Part shown: positions 40,554 to 49,275 of the stretch, piece after piece
Layout of the letters: each line of letters opens with the position of its first letter
Numbering within the stretch: position 1 is the first letter of the stretch
DNA from: Betaproteobacteria bacterium
Lineage (GTDB): Bacteria; Pseudomonadota; Gammaproteobacteria; Burkholderiales; SG8-39
Assembly: GCA_022340285.1 (NCBI GenBank)
Contig: JAJDOG010000074.1
Span: 1-61,956 of the forward strand
Direction of reading: 5' to 3'
Length of the DNA stretch: 61,956 nt
Position numbers and translations under genes: made by a program
The notes under the pieces: model-generated
What the model was told of the DNA's origin: nothing
Seen by the model: the letters and a program-made list of their open reading frames with translations, nothing else
The model's database searches: none

Positions 40554-41723
40554 ATGTCAATCATCGAGCCGATCAACGCGTTGCATGCCGAAATGACAGA
40601 GTGGCGGCGCGACCTTCACGCTCATCCCGAGACGGCCTTCGAGGAGCATCGCACCGCGGACACGGTGGCGGAAAAGCTCGCCTCGTTCGGCCTCGCGGTG
40701 CACCGCGGACTGGCGAAAACCGGGGTGGTCGGATCACTGCAGGTCGGCTCGAGCGGGCGCGCGATCGGATTGCGCGCCGACCTGGACGCTCTGCCCATCC
40801 AGGAAACCAGCACGTTCGAACATCGCTCCAGGCACGCGGGCCGGATGCATGCGTGCGGGCATGACGGTCACATGGCGATGCTGCTCGGCGCCGCGAAACA
40901 CCTCGCTGCCTCGCGCAACTTCGACGGCACGGTTCATTTCATCTTTCAGCCGGCAGAGGAGAGCCACGGCGGTGGCCGTGCAATGGTCGAGGATGGACTG
41001 TTCGAGCGCTTTCCGGTGGAGGCCGTCTTCGGCATGCACAACTGGCCCGGCATGCCGGTGGGCGAGTTCGGCGTGATGCCGGGTCCGATGATGGCGTCCG
41101 CCGACGAGTTCGAGATCCGGATCACGGGGCGCGGCGGCCACGCGGCGATGCCCCACCAGACCATCGATCCGGTCGTGGTGGGAAGCCAGATCGTGCAAGC
41201 ACTCCAGGCGATCGCGAGCCGCAATGCGAACCCGGTGGACGCGACGGTCATCACCGTCACCCAATTCCATGCGGGCGACGCGATCAATGTCATCCCCGGC
41301 GAAGCCGTTCTGCGCGGGACTTCTCGCGCGCTCCGTCCGGCGGTTCAAGACCTCATTGAGGAAGGTATCCGGCGAGTTTGCGCGGGCGTCGCCGCCGCAC
41401 ACGGCGCGCAGGTCGCGGTTCGGTACGAACGACGCTATCCACCGACCATCAATTCGCCGGGAGAAGCCGCGTTCGCTGCGCAGGTGATGCGTGACATCGT
41501 CGGAGCGGAGCATGTCCATACCGACCTTCCCCCGACCATGGGTGCGGAAGATTTCGCCTTCATGCTGCAAGTCAAGCCGGGCGCTTATGCGTGGATCGGC
41601 AATGGCCCCGGCGAGGGGGGCTGCATGCTGCACAACCCAGGCTACGATTTCAACGATGCCATCCTGCCGCTCGGCGCCACCTATTGGACGCGCCTCGCGG
41701 AGACATTCCTGCGCCGCACCTAG
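40554..41723 (+). CDS. M20-family amidohydrolase (hippurate hydrolase / N-acyl amino acid amidohydrolase type)
   Basis: 389 residues. Metal-binding residues are visible in MHACGHDGHMAMLLGAA (Cys and two His), FQPAEESHGGG (Glu pair), VFGMHNWPG (His) and GAEDFAFM near the C terminus. A dimerisation domain is inserted at about 190-300. The pattern is that of the HipO/IAA-amino acid hydrolase group, which removes acyl groups from amino acids. The true substrate is not known. The next gene, a GIY-YIG-type protein, starts 18 bases downstream and is likely co-transcribed. Confidence 0.92.
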   Translation: MSIIEPINALHAEMTEWRRDLHAHPETAFEEHRTADTVAEKLASFGLAVHRGLAKTGVVGSLQVGSSGRAIGLRADLDALPIQETSTFEHRSRHAGRMHACGHDGHMAMLLGAAKHLAASRNFDGTVHFIFQPAEESHGGGRAMVEDGLFERFPVEAVFGMHNWPGMPVGEFGVMPGPMMASADEFEIRITGRGGHAAMPHQTIDPVVVGSQIVQALQAIASRNANPVDATVITVTQFHAGDAINVIPGEAVLRGTSRALRPAVQDLIEEGIRRVCAGVAAAHGAQVAVRYERRYPPTINSPGEAAFAAQVMRDIVGAEHVHTDLPPTMGAEDFAFMLQVKPGAYAWIGNGPGEGGCMLHNPGYDFNDAILPLGATYWTRLAETFLRRT

Positions 41724-41741
41724 CGCCGCCGTCTCCAAGGC

Positions 41742-42257
41742 ATGTCCGTAGCGAGACCAAGGACGCCGCTGCCCGCTCGCCCCGGAACGTACGTGCTGGT
41801 GATGCGCCTCGACCGGTACGCAACGATTCGTGTCGGGAGACTGGGACGCGCGCGGTTTCGCCCGGGTTTCTACACATACGCCGGCAGCGCACTCGGACCG
41901 GGCGGCCTTGCGGCACGGGTGGGCCGACACGCGCTCGGCAGTGACGTGATCCACTGGCACATCGACCACCTGAGTCGCCTTGCGCCGGTGCGCGAGGCGT
42001 GGTTTGCCACCGGTCGCATGCGCCGCGAGCACGCATGGGCGTGCGCGCTCGCCAGGCTATCCGGCACTGCCGCGCCGATCGCGGGTTTCGGAGCGTCGGA
42101 CTGCTGCTGCCGGTCGCACCTCGTATACTTCTCCGTGCCACCGACGCTCGACGCGTTCCGGAACGCTGTGCACGGGAGCGGCAGCGAATGCGCGACACTT
42201 CGCCATTCACCAAACGGGCGTTGTAAGCCAACCATCGAGAAGGCGACATTCGCATGA
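41742..42257 (+). CDS. GIY-YIG / DUF123 domain protein
   Basis: 171 residues. The start TYVLVMRL with GFYTYAGSAL gives the first two strands and the second Tyr motif of the DUF123 branch of the GIY-YIG nuclease fold, and RVGRHALGSDVIHWHIDHL matches the conserved RHxxxxxxxHWHID segment. A Cys-rich turn GASDCCCRSHLVYF follows, also common in DUF123. The function is unknown; some relatives are fused to endonuclease III. The stop overlaps the next gene start by 4 bases (ATGA), suggesting coupling. Confidence 0.85.
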   Translation: MSVARPRTPLPARPGTYVLVMRLDRYATIRVGRLGRARFRPGFYTYAGSALGPGGLAARVGRHALGSDVIHWHIDHLSRLAPVREAWFATGRMRREHAWACALARLSGTAAPIAGFGASDCCCRSHLVYFSVPPTLDAFRNAVHGSGSECATLRHSPNGRCKPTIEKATFA

Positions 42258-43240
42258 AATTCATCGACCATGGAGCAGGGGGGCCGGCCTCGGTGCTGAA
42301 ACTCGCCGAAGCCGAGAAACCCTTGCTCAAGTCCGGAGAAGTCCTGATCGAGGTCCAGTTCGCGGGCGTGAATCGGCCCGACATCCTGCAACGGTCCGGA
42401 AAGTATCCGCCGCCGCCCGGTGCGTCGCCCGTGATCGGGCTCGAGGTGGCCGGAAAGATCGTCGAGGTCGCGCCGGACGTCAAGCAATGGAAAGCCGGCG
42501 ACGTGGTTTGCGCCTTGACGCCGGGAGGCGGCTACGCGGAATATTGCGCGGCGCCGGCCGCGCACTGTCTGCCGGTGCCGAAAGGGCTCACGGTCGAGCA
42601 GGCAGCGTCGCTGCCCGAGAACTGGTTCACCGTCTGGACCAACATCATCGAGCGCGGCCGGCTGAAGTCCGGCGAGATCTTTCTCGTCCACGGCGGATCG
42701 AGCGGCATCGGGCTCGCGGCAATCCAACTTGCGAAGGCCTGGGGGGCGACCGTTTACACGACCGTCGGCAACGCGATGAAAGTCGAGTATTGCCGCACGA
42801 TGGGCGCGGACAAAGTGTGGAACTACAAGGACGAGAACTGGGCGGCGGAGCTCTGGAAAGCCACCGAGAAGCGCGGCGTCGACGTGATTCTCGACATGGT
42901 CGGCGGCGACTACGTCGAGAAGAACATCCGCTCGCTCGCGCTCGAGGGACGCCTAGTCCAGATCGCGTTCCTCCAGCCGAGCACGGTGACGCTCGACTGC
43001 ATGCCGATCATGGTCAAGCGCCTCACATTCACCGGATCCACGCTGCGCCCGCGCAGTCTCGAGCAGAAGGCCGCCATTGCGAAGGAGCTGGCCCAGCACG
43101 TGTGGCCCCTTTTCGAGTCGGGCAAGCTGCGCACCTACCTCTTCCAGACCTTCCCCTTCGCCGAGGCAGCCGCCGCGCACGAGCTCATGGAGAGCTCGAC
43201 GCACATCGGCAAGATCATGCTCGACGTGCGCGGCCGCTGA
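42254..43240 (+). CDS. NAD(P)H quinone oxidoreductase (zinc-independent MDR, PIG3-like)
   Basis: 328 residues. The N terminus MKFIDHGAGGPASVLKLAE and GVNRPDILQRSGKYPPPPGAS are typical of the TP53I3/PIG3 quinone oxidoreductase group. The dinucleotide loop is VHGGSSGIGLAAIQLAKAWG. The zinc ligands of true alcohol dehydrogenases are absent. It probably reduces quinones with NADPH in the cytoplasm. It overlaps the GIY-YIG gene by 4 bases and is followed by the shikimate/quinate dehydrogenase after 52 bases. Confidence 0.92.
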   Translation: MKFIDHGAGGPASVLKLAEAEKPLLKSGEVLIEVQFAGVNRPDILQRSGKYPPPPGASPVIGLEVAGKIVEVAPDVKQWKAGDVVCALTPGGGYAEYCAAPAAHCLPVPKGLTVEQAASLPENWFTVWTNIIERGRLKSGEIFLVHGGSSGIGLAAIQLAKAWGATVYTTVGNAMKVEYCRTMGADKVWNYKDENWAAELWKATEKRGVDVILDMVGGDYVEKNIRSLALEGRLVQIAFLQPSTVTLDCMPIMVKRLTFTGSTLRPRSLEQKAAIAKELAQHVWPLFESGKLRTYLFQTFPFAEAAAAHELMESSTHIGKIMLDVRGR

Positions 43241-43292
43241 ACGCCACAGCGCATCGCCGGGTCCCTGCGCAACCGCTCCGGGTTACGCCACG

Positions 43293-44207
43293 ATGCGTGC
43301 GCTGCTTGGGCTGATCGGCGCAAGAATCGACCGATCGATCTCGCCCGCAATGCACGAGGCGGCCGGTCGTGCGCTGGGCATCGACGTTCGCTACCACCTG
43401 ATCGACGCGCACGTGATCGGCTTCGGGGCCGATGCCCTCCCGCAGTTGCTTAAGGGCGTGGCACTTGCCGGATTCGCCGGCGTGAACGTGACGTTTCCGT
43501 TCAAGGAGTCGGTCCTGCAATGGCTCGACAGCATCGAGGGGGCTGCGGTGACGGTGGGTGCGGTCAACACGGTTGTCGTACGAGATCGTCGTCGGACCGG
43601 TTACAACACCGACTACACCGGTTTCCTCCGCGGCTGGAAGCGTTCTCTCGGACGCCGCCGACCGGGGTCCGCAGCGCTGATCGGCGCGGGAGGCGTGGGA
43701 CGCGCCATCGCACACGCGCTCGCAGATCTCGGTGCCGAGGAGCTGCGGATCGCAGATATCGAACCGGGCCGCGCGCAGTTACTGGCCGATGCCCTGCGGT
43801 CACACCACCCAGCCGTCCGCGTGATCGTTGCGCCGGACGCAGCCCGCGCTTGCGCCGGCGCAACGGGAATCGTCAATGCCACCCCGATTGGAATGCATGC
43901 GTTTCCCGGCATCCCGGTCGGCGCGCCGTTGCTCGATGGGATTGTCTGGGCCATGGATGCCGTCTACACGCCTCTCGAGACGGAGTTCGTCACTGCGGCC
44001 CGGCGTGCGGGCGCGGCGGTGATGACCGGCCAGGAACTTGCGATCGGCCAGGCTATCGATGCGTTCTCGCTCTTCTTCGATCGAGACGCCCCGCAGGACG
44101 TGGTGCGCGATGCTTTCCTGGCGGCGATTTCCGGATCATCGAGCGCGACGAGGGGAGCGCGCGCACGGCCACGCAAAACGCCTCCACCGCGGCGGCGTGC
44201 CCGCTAG
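43293..44207 (+). CDS. Shikimate/quinate 5-dehydrogenase family protein
   Basis: 304 residues from ATG 43293. The substrate site shows SISPAMHEA (Ser pair), NVTFPFKES (catalytic Lys) and NTDYTGF (catalytic Asp). GAGGVGRAIAHAL binds NAD(P), and NATPIGMHAFPG is conserved. The start LLGLIGARIDRSISPAMHEA and the end GQAIDAFSLFF resemble the quinate/shikimate dehydrogenases of aromatic catabolism more than housekeeping AroE. The C-terminal 25 residues are a basic Arg/Pro-rich tail not expected in the family. It could be AroE or a quinate-type enzyme; the sequence alone does not decide. Confidence 0.82.
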   Translation: MRALLGLIGARIDRSISPAMHEAAGRALGIDVRYHLIDAHVIGFGADALPQLLKGVALAGFAGVNVTFPFKESVLQWLDSIEGAAVTVGAVNTVVVRDRRRTGYNTDYTGFLRGWKRSLGRRRPGSAALIGAGGVGRAIAHALADLGAEELRIADIEPGRAQLLADALRSHHPAVRVIVAPDAARACAGATGIVNATPIGMHAFPGIPVGAPLLDGIVWAMDAVYTPLETEFVTAARRAGAAVMTGQELAIGQAIDAFSLFFDRDAPQDVVRDAFLAAISGSSSATRGARARPRKTPPPRRRAR

Positions 44208-44222
44208 CGCAACATCGCTGCG

Positions 44223-46082
44223 TCAGAGGCTGGAAACGCGTTCGAGCGATTGCAGAAAGCGGTCGGCGGGTTGATAGCCGATCACCCGCAAACCGGGAAT
44301 CTCCTGGCCCTTGTGGTCGAAGAAGATGATGCCGGGCGGCCCGAACAGCTTGAAGCGCTTGAGAAGCGCCTTGTCGTCCTCGTTGTTCGCCGTGACATCC
44401 ACCTGCAGCAGCACCATGGTGCGCATCTTGTCGCGCACGCGCGGATCGCTAAAGGTGAACCGCTCCATCTCCTTGCACGATACGCACCAGTCGGCGTAGA
44501 AATCGAGCATCACGGGAGTGCCGGCCGTCTCGAGGCGCGCATTGAGCTCCGTGAGCGACCGCACTCGCTCGAATCGCACTTCGTTGCCACCCCCCGCCGC
44601 GGGGGCTGCCGCCGTCCGGAAGCCTGCAAGCGGCTGCAGGATGTCGCGGTGACCCGAGAAGGCCCCGATAGCGAGCGCCGCGCCCGCCAGCAGGGAGATC
44701 ACGCCGACGCCCTTCCAGAATCGCGTCGTGTCGGTCGCGCCGTGCGGGAGCGAGTCGAGTGCATGGAGAAACATCGCTCCGACGATCAGGAGCGACGCCC
44801 ACAGCAGCATCTGCACGACGACCGGCACGATCGGCGCAACGATCCAAATCGCCACGCCGAGCATGAGGAAGCCGAAGAACTTCTTCACCGACTTCATCCA
44901 TTGCCCCGAGCGCGGCAGGAGCGCACCCTCCGTGACGCCGACCACGACGAGCGGCACGCCCATGCCGACCGCCATCGAGAAGAGCGCCGTCCCGCCAAGC
45001 GTGACGTCACGGCTCTGACTGATGTAGACCAGAGCGCCCGCGAGTGGCGCGGCAACGCAGGGGCTCACGATCGCCGCCGACAGCGCGCCCATCACCACGA
45101 CGGCGCCGATGTGCCCGCCCGTCAGATTGTTGCTCGCGTGCGTGAGCTTCGTGTGCAGGAACGACGGCAAAGTGATGTCATAGAACCCGAACATGGAAAA
45201 CGCCAGCGCGACGAACACCGCGGCGAACGCGGAGAGCACCCACGGATTCTGGAGCGCGCCGCCGAACATCGATCCAGCGAGCCCCGCGCCGACGCCGAGT
45301 GCAGTGTAGGTCACCGCCATCCCGGCCACGTAAGCGATCGAGAGCGCCAGCGCCCGCCCCTTGTGGTGCGCTTCGCGGCCCTCGCCGACGATGATTCCGG
45401 AAAGGATGGGGATCATGGGCAGTACGCACGGCGTAAACGTGAGCAGCAGTCCGGCGATGAAGAAGAATCCGAGGATCGCCCATAGGTTCCCGCCCGCGAG
45501 AATGCCGGCGGCGGTGGATTCGTCGCTGATCACATCGAGTTGACCACCCACGGGCCGGCCCACGAACCGGCCCGCGTCCGCGGCGGCACCCGTGAAAGGC
45601 GTCACGGCGGAAAAGATCGGTGCGGCCGTTGAAAACGGCGGGGCCGCCCCGCCGCCGATACTGGATGAAAGGCCTGTCAGCACGACCTCGGCGTGCTGGG
45701 TCATCGGCGGATAGCAGATCCCGACGTCCGCGCAGCCTTGCGAAGTCACTGCCAGCTTGAGCGTGTCGACGCTCGCCTCGACCGGGATTCGGATGGCGAG
45801 GTCGCCGCGATAGGTCTCGACCCGGCCGAAGAACTCGTCCTGCTTGATCTTGCCGGGCGGAAAGTCCGCGGGTCCCAGCCTGGCGGCCGGCGGCTCGGCA
45901 GCAAAGCGAAACTTGTCTCGGTAGAGGTAGTAGCCGTCTTCGATGCCGTACCGGACTTCGATCGTGCGTTCATCGAGCGCGCGCGCCGAGAACCGGAATG
46001 CCTTCTCCGGCTCGAGCACGTCCTGCGCCACGGCTGAGCCTACGGCGACAAGTCCGACGAGAAGGGTAAGCAGCGCGCGCAT
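44223..46082 (-). CDS. dsbD: Thiol:disulfide interchange protein DsbD
   Basis: 619 residues from ATG 46082; an in-frame start at 46268 would overlap cutA. A signal peptide ends at VAQD. The N-terminal domain has the Cys pair in SQGCADVGICYPP, the membrane domain has CVLPMIPI and CVAAPL, and the C-terminal thioredoxin-like domain has CVSC (Cys533 and Cys536). This is the full three-part DsbD. It passes electrons from cytoplasmic thioredoxin to periplasmic DsbC, CcmG and others. It is next to cutA, a frequent pairing, with a gap of 10 bases. Confidence 0.96.
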   Translation of the reverse strand: MRALLTLLVGLVAVGSAVAQDVLEPEKAFRFSARALDERTIEVRYGIEDGYYLYRDKFRFAAEPPAARLGPADFPPGKIKQDEFFGRVETYRGDLAIRIPVEASVDTLKLAVTSQGCADVGICYPPMTQHAEVVLTGLSSSIGGGAAPPFSTAAPIFSAVTPFTGAAADAGRFVGRPVGGQLDVISDESTAAGILAGGNLWAILGFFFIAGLLLTFTPCVLPMIPILSGIIVGEGREAHHKGRALALSIAYVAGMAVTYTALGVGAGLAGSMFGGALQNPWVLSAFAAVFVALAFSMFGFYDITLPSFLHTKLTHASNNLTGGHIGAVVVMGALSAAIVSPCVAAPLAGALVYISQSRDVTLGGTALFSMAVGMGVPLVVVGVTEGALLPRSGQWMKSVKKFFGFLMLGVAIWIVAPIVPVVVQMLLWASLLIVGAMFLHALDSLPHGATDTTRFWKGVGVISLLAGAALAIGAFSGHRDILQPLAGFRTAAAPAAGGGNEVRFERVRSLTELNARLETAGTPVMLDFYADWCVSCKEMERFTFSDPRVRDKMRTMVLLQVDVTANNEDDKALLKRFKLFGPPGIIFFDHKGQEIPGLRVIGYQPADRFLQSLERVSSL

Positions 46083-46092
46083 GAATCGGAAA

Positions 46093-46428
46093 TTATGCCT
46101 TCTGACGGGTTTCCACGGCCACCCAATCCAAGTACGCGGGCAGCCCGGCATCCAGGCGGACCGCAATGATCTCCGGAAGTTCGTAGGGATGGAGTTCCCG
46201 GATCGCTTGCTGAAGGGCATCGTACCGGTCCGCCGGCGTCTTGGCGAAAAGCGGGTGCTCCTCGGCATGCTCCACGGCCCCCTGCCAGGGATACACCGAC
46301 CGGCAGGGGGCCATCACGTTCACGCAGGCGGCGACGCGCCGCTCGACCAAGGCCTCGGCGAGCCGCTCGGCACTGGCCCGATCCGGCAGGTTGGTGATGA
46401 CGAGAAGAGTGTCCTGCGGGCTAGCCAT
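46093..46428 (-). CDS. cutA: Divalent-cation tolerance protein CutA
   Basis: 111 residues. VITNLPDRASAERLAEALVERRVAACVNV and YPWQGAVEHAEEHPLFAKT are the family core; the C terminus has DWVAVETR. CutA forms very stable trimers; a role in copper tolerance was proposed from early genetics but remains unclear. It lies between the epimerase-like gene (3 bases upstream) and dsbD (10 bases downstream), so the three are one operon. Confidence 0.95.
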   Translation of the reverse strand: MASPQDTLLVITNLPDRASAERLAEALVERRVAACVNVMAPCRSVYPWQGAVEHAEEHPLFAKTPADRYDALQQAIRELHPYELPEIIAVRLDAGLPAYLDWVAVETRQKA

Positions 46429-46431
46429 GAT

Positions 46432-47358
46432 TTACCTCCGTCTTCCCGCGGCCGAGGCGGCGCGATCGATTTGCGGTGGAACCCCGTCGCAGACCGTGGG
46501 ATACCGCAGCTTGACGCCCAGCTCAGCCTTCATGCGGCGATTGACGAGACGTCGGGACTCGCTCATAAACGACAGTGCCATGGGCGAGATCTTTTCCGCA
46601 GCGTCACCGCGCGCGATGCGCGGCGGCCTGGGAAGGCCGGCTCGATCGGCGACCAGGTCGAAATACTCGCCCATCTTCAGCTCGCTGTCGTCCGAAACGT
46701 TGTAGACACGACCAACGTTCCCACGTGTCAGCGCCGCCACGCACGTGGCCGCCAGATCGTCCGCATGGATGTGGTTCGTGAAGACATCCTCTTCGGCGCG
46801 CAATGTCGGGGTTCCACGCTCGAGCCGCTCGATCGGCAGGCGATCCGCCGCATAGATCCCCGGCACGCGCAGGACGGTGATCTGCACTCCCTCGCGGGCG
46901 CCCCAATCTTGCAGCGTCTGCTCGGCGTCCACGCGCCGACGCGCACGGTCGGACTGTGGATTGACAGGACGACTCTCGTCCACTCGCGCGCCACCGCAAT
47001 CGCCGTACACGCCGCTCGTGCTCACGTATACGAGGCGCTCGAGCTGGCGGATGGCGCGATTCGCGTGTGCTACCATCCCCCGCGCTGAGAGCGCGTCGAC
47101 GAGCGAGCGCGTGCGCGAGTCCCGATCACCACGTGCGTCCGGTGGGGCGAGATGCAACACGCACTCTGCGGCTCCCGCGATCGGGGCAAGCGTTGCCGGC
47201 CGGTCCAGGTCACCGACGATCGGCGTCACGCCGAGCCGGGCCGCGCGGGCGGCAGCGTCCGGTGTGCGCACGAGCGCGAGGGCGTTGAAATGCTCCAGGA
47301 GCTCGGGCGTGGCGCGCCTGGCCACGTCGCCGAATCCGACAATCAGCAGGGTTTTCAC
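46432..47358 (-). CDS. NAD-dependent epimerase/dehydratase (extended SDR-like) protein
   Basis: 308 residues from GTG 47358. The N-terminal nucleotide motif is IVGFGDVARRA, a slight variant of GxxGxxG. LVYVSTSGVYGDCGG holds the catalytic Ser-Tyr region of the extended SDR family; the Lys of YxxxK is not obvious (context YGDCGGARVDE), so activity may differ. NHIHADDLA is typical of nucleotide-sugar epimerase relatives. It resembles YeeZ-type proteins. It starts the cutA-dsbD operon and is divergent from the ferredoxin-reductase gene. Confidence 0.85.
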   Translation of the reverse strand: MKTLLIVGFGDVARRATPELLEHFNALALVRTPDAAARAARLGVTPIVGDLDRPATLAPIAGAAECVLHLAPPDARGDRDSRTRSLVDALSARGMVAHANRAIRQLERLVYVSTSGVYGDCGGARVDESRPVNPQSDRARRRVDAEQTLQDWGAREGVQITVLRVPGIYAADRLPIERLERGTPTLRAEEDVFTNHIHADDLAATCVAALTRGNVGRVYNVSDDSELKMGEYFDLVADRAGLPRPPRIARGDAAEKISPMALSFMSESRRLVNRRMKAELGVKLRYPTVCDGVPPQIDRAASAAGRRR

Positions 47359-47397
47359 AGCGGAATTCTAATCCCGGCGCAGCAAGGACAAGGCAGC

Positions 47398-48432
47398 ATG
47401 CCTCACCAGGTGACAGTGCAGCCGAGCGGCCACACCTTCACGGTGCCCGACGGCGAGACGATCCTTCAAGCCGCCCTCGACGAGGGCTTCCATCTCCCGT
47501 ACGGCTGTCGCGATGGCGCGTGCGGCTCTTGCAAAGGCAAGCTGCTCGCGGGCGAGATCGATTACGGCAAGTATCATTCCAGCGCGCTCTCCGACGACGA
47601 GCGCGCGGCGGGCTATGCCCTCTTCTGCCAGGCGCGGCCCCGCTCGGACGTGGTGATCGAGGCGCGCGCGATCGGCGCGGTCAAGGACATCGTCGTCAAG
47701 AAACTGCCTTGCCGCGTCCACAGGATCGAGCGGCCCACCGAGGACGTAGCGATCCTTTACCTCAAGCTGCCTTCGACTGAACGACTGCAGTTCCTCGCCG
47801 GACAATACGTCGATTTCCTGCTCAAGGACGGCGGACGCCGGAGCTTCTCGATGGCGAACGCGCCGCACGATGACGAATTCCTTCAGCTCCACATCCGGCA
47901 CGTTCCGGGCGGCAATTTCACCGATCACGTGTTCACGAACATGAAAGAGCGCGAAATCATGCGCTTCGAGGGGCCGCTCGGCTCGTTCTTCCTCCAGCAG
48001 AGCGACAAGCCGATCGTTTTCGTGGCGAGCGGGACGGGGTTCGCGCCGATCAAGGCCATCATCGAGGACGCTTTCAAGAAAGGCGACGAGCGCAGCATGG
48101 TGCTCTACTGGGGCGGGCGACGGCCCAAGGACCTTTACATGGCGGACCTCGCACGTCAGTGGGATGCCGAGCGCGCGAACTTTCGGTTCGTTCCCGTGAT
48201 CTCCGAAGCGCTGCCGGAAGACGGTTGGACGGGCCGGGCAGGTTTCGTCCATCGTGCCGTGATGGAGGATTTCGACGACCTGTCCGGCTACCAGGTCTAC
48301 GCCTGCGGCGTGCCGGTGATGGTGGAAGCGGCACGACACGATTTCATCCACGAGCGCGGCCTGCCGGTCGACGAATTCCACGCGGACTCGTTCACGACGC
48401 AGGCGGATCTGGCCGAGCCCAAGCACGGCTGA
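47398..48432 (+). CDS. 2Fe-2S ferredoxin / FAD / NAD(P) reductase (CDP-6-deoxyglucoseen reductase-like)
   Basis: 344 residues. The N-terminal plant-type ferredoxin domain has Cys37, Cys42, Cys45 and Cys77 (CRDGACGSCKG then FCQAR). The FAD domain (RRSFSMANAP) and the NAD domain (VFVASGTGFAPIKAI and YACGVPVMV) follow, the layout of AscD and of oxygenase reductases such as BenC. It feeds electrons from NAD(P)H to a partner. Automated annotations often call it CDP-6-deoxy-delta-3,4-glucoseen reductase, but no sugar genes are nearby. The Rieske oxygenase at 49276 is a possible partner. Confidence 0.9.
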   Translation: MPHQVTVQPSGHTFTVPDGETILQAALDEGFHLPYGCRDGACGSCKGKLLAGEIDYGKYHSSALSDDERAAGYALFCQARPRSDVVIEARAIGAVKDIVVKKLPCRVHRIERPTEDVAILYLKLPSTERLQFLAGQYVDFLLKDGGRRSFSMANAPHDDEFLQLHIRHVPGGNFTDHVFTNMKEREIMRFEGPLGSFFLQQSDKPIVFVASGTGFAPIKAIIEDAFKKGDERSMVLYWGGRRPKDLYMADLARQWDAERANFRFVPVISEALPEDGWTGRAGFVHRAVMEDFDDLSGYQVYACGVPVMVEAARHDFIHERGLPVDEFHADSFTTQADLAEPKHG

Positions 48433-48462
48433 GGCCGGTATACGTCCTAGCGTTCTAGCGTT

Positions 48463-49260
48463 CTAGAAAAGCGAGCGGATGATGCCACCGTCCACGCGCT
48501 GCGCCGCGCCGTTTATCGCGGAAGCCTGCTCGGAGCACAGGAAGGCGATCTGGGCCGCGATTTCTTCGGGCGAGGCCCATCGCTGAAGCAAGGACGTGGT
48601 TCCCGGGCCTTCGGCAAAGTAGGCGGCGCGCATCTCGTCGACCGTCTTGCCTTCGCGGGCCGCGTTCTTCGAGAGGAAGACCTCCACGCCTTCCGACCAG
48701 GTGGGCGCGACAAGTGCGCTGTTGACCGTCACGCGCGTGCCGCGTGTGAGCTCGGCGAGGCTGCGCGCAACCGACACCTGCGCAGCCTTGGACATTGCGT
48801 AGTGCGCCATGCCGGGATTGGGCTTGGCGCTCTGGTCGCTTGCAATGAACACGATCCTTCCCCAGTCTCGCCGCAGCATGCCCGGCAGCAGTGCACGCGC
48901 CAGCCGCACGCCGCTCAGCACATTGAGCTCGAACATGTCGAACCAGTGCCGGTCGGAGAGGTCGCCGAACTCGCGCACCTCGAAGTAGCCGACGTTGTTG
49001 ACCAGGATGTCGACTTCGCCGATGGCCGCCGCGGCTTCCAGGAGCTCGCTCGCGCCGTCGGCGGTGGAAAGGTCCGCCGCGACGCCGTGCGCCTTCCCTT
49101 GTCGGGTCAGCGCGCTAACGGCCGCTTCCAGTCGCGTTGCGTCCCGACCGTTGACGATGACTTGCGCACCTTCGGCAACGAGTGCGGCCGCAATGGCCCG
49201 CCCGATCCCCTGAGTGGAGCCCGTGACCAGCGCAAGCCGGCCCGCAATGTTCAGGTCCAT
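48463..49260 (-). CDS. Short-chain dehydrogenase/reductase
   Basis: 265 residues. TGSTQGIGRAIA is the cofactor motif (TGxxxGIG), NNVGY is the NNAG equivalent, and the catalytic residues are Ser (IASDQS), Tyr and Lys (YAMSK). The C terminus INGAAQRVDGGIIRSLF is typical of FabG-like oxidoreductases. It follows the Rieske oxygenase gene on the same strand by about 15 bases, so it may oxidise or reduce the product or substrate of that enzyme. The exact substrate is unknown. Confidence 0.9.
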   Translation of the reverse strand: MDLNIAGRLALVTGSTQGIGRAIAAALVAEGAQVIVNGRDATRLEAAVSALTRQGKAHGVAADLSTADGASELLEAAAAIGEVDILVNNVGYFEVREFGDLSDRHWFDMFELNVLSGVRLARALLPGMLRRDWGRIVFIASDQSAKPNPGMAHYAMSKAAQVSVARSLAELTRGTRVTVNSALVAPTWSEGVEVFLSKNAAREGKTVDEMRAAYFAEGPGTTSLLQRWASPEEIAAQIAFLCSEQASAINGAAQRVDGGIIRSLF

Positions 49261-49275
49261 CGCGTCCGACCTCGG

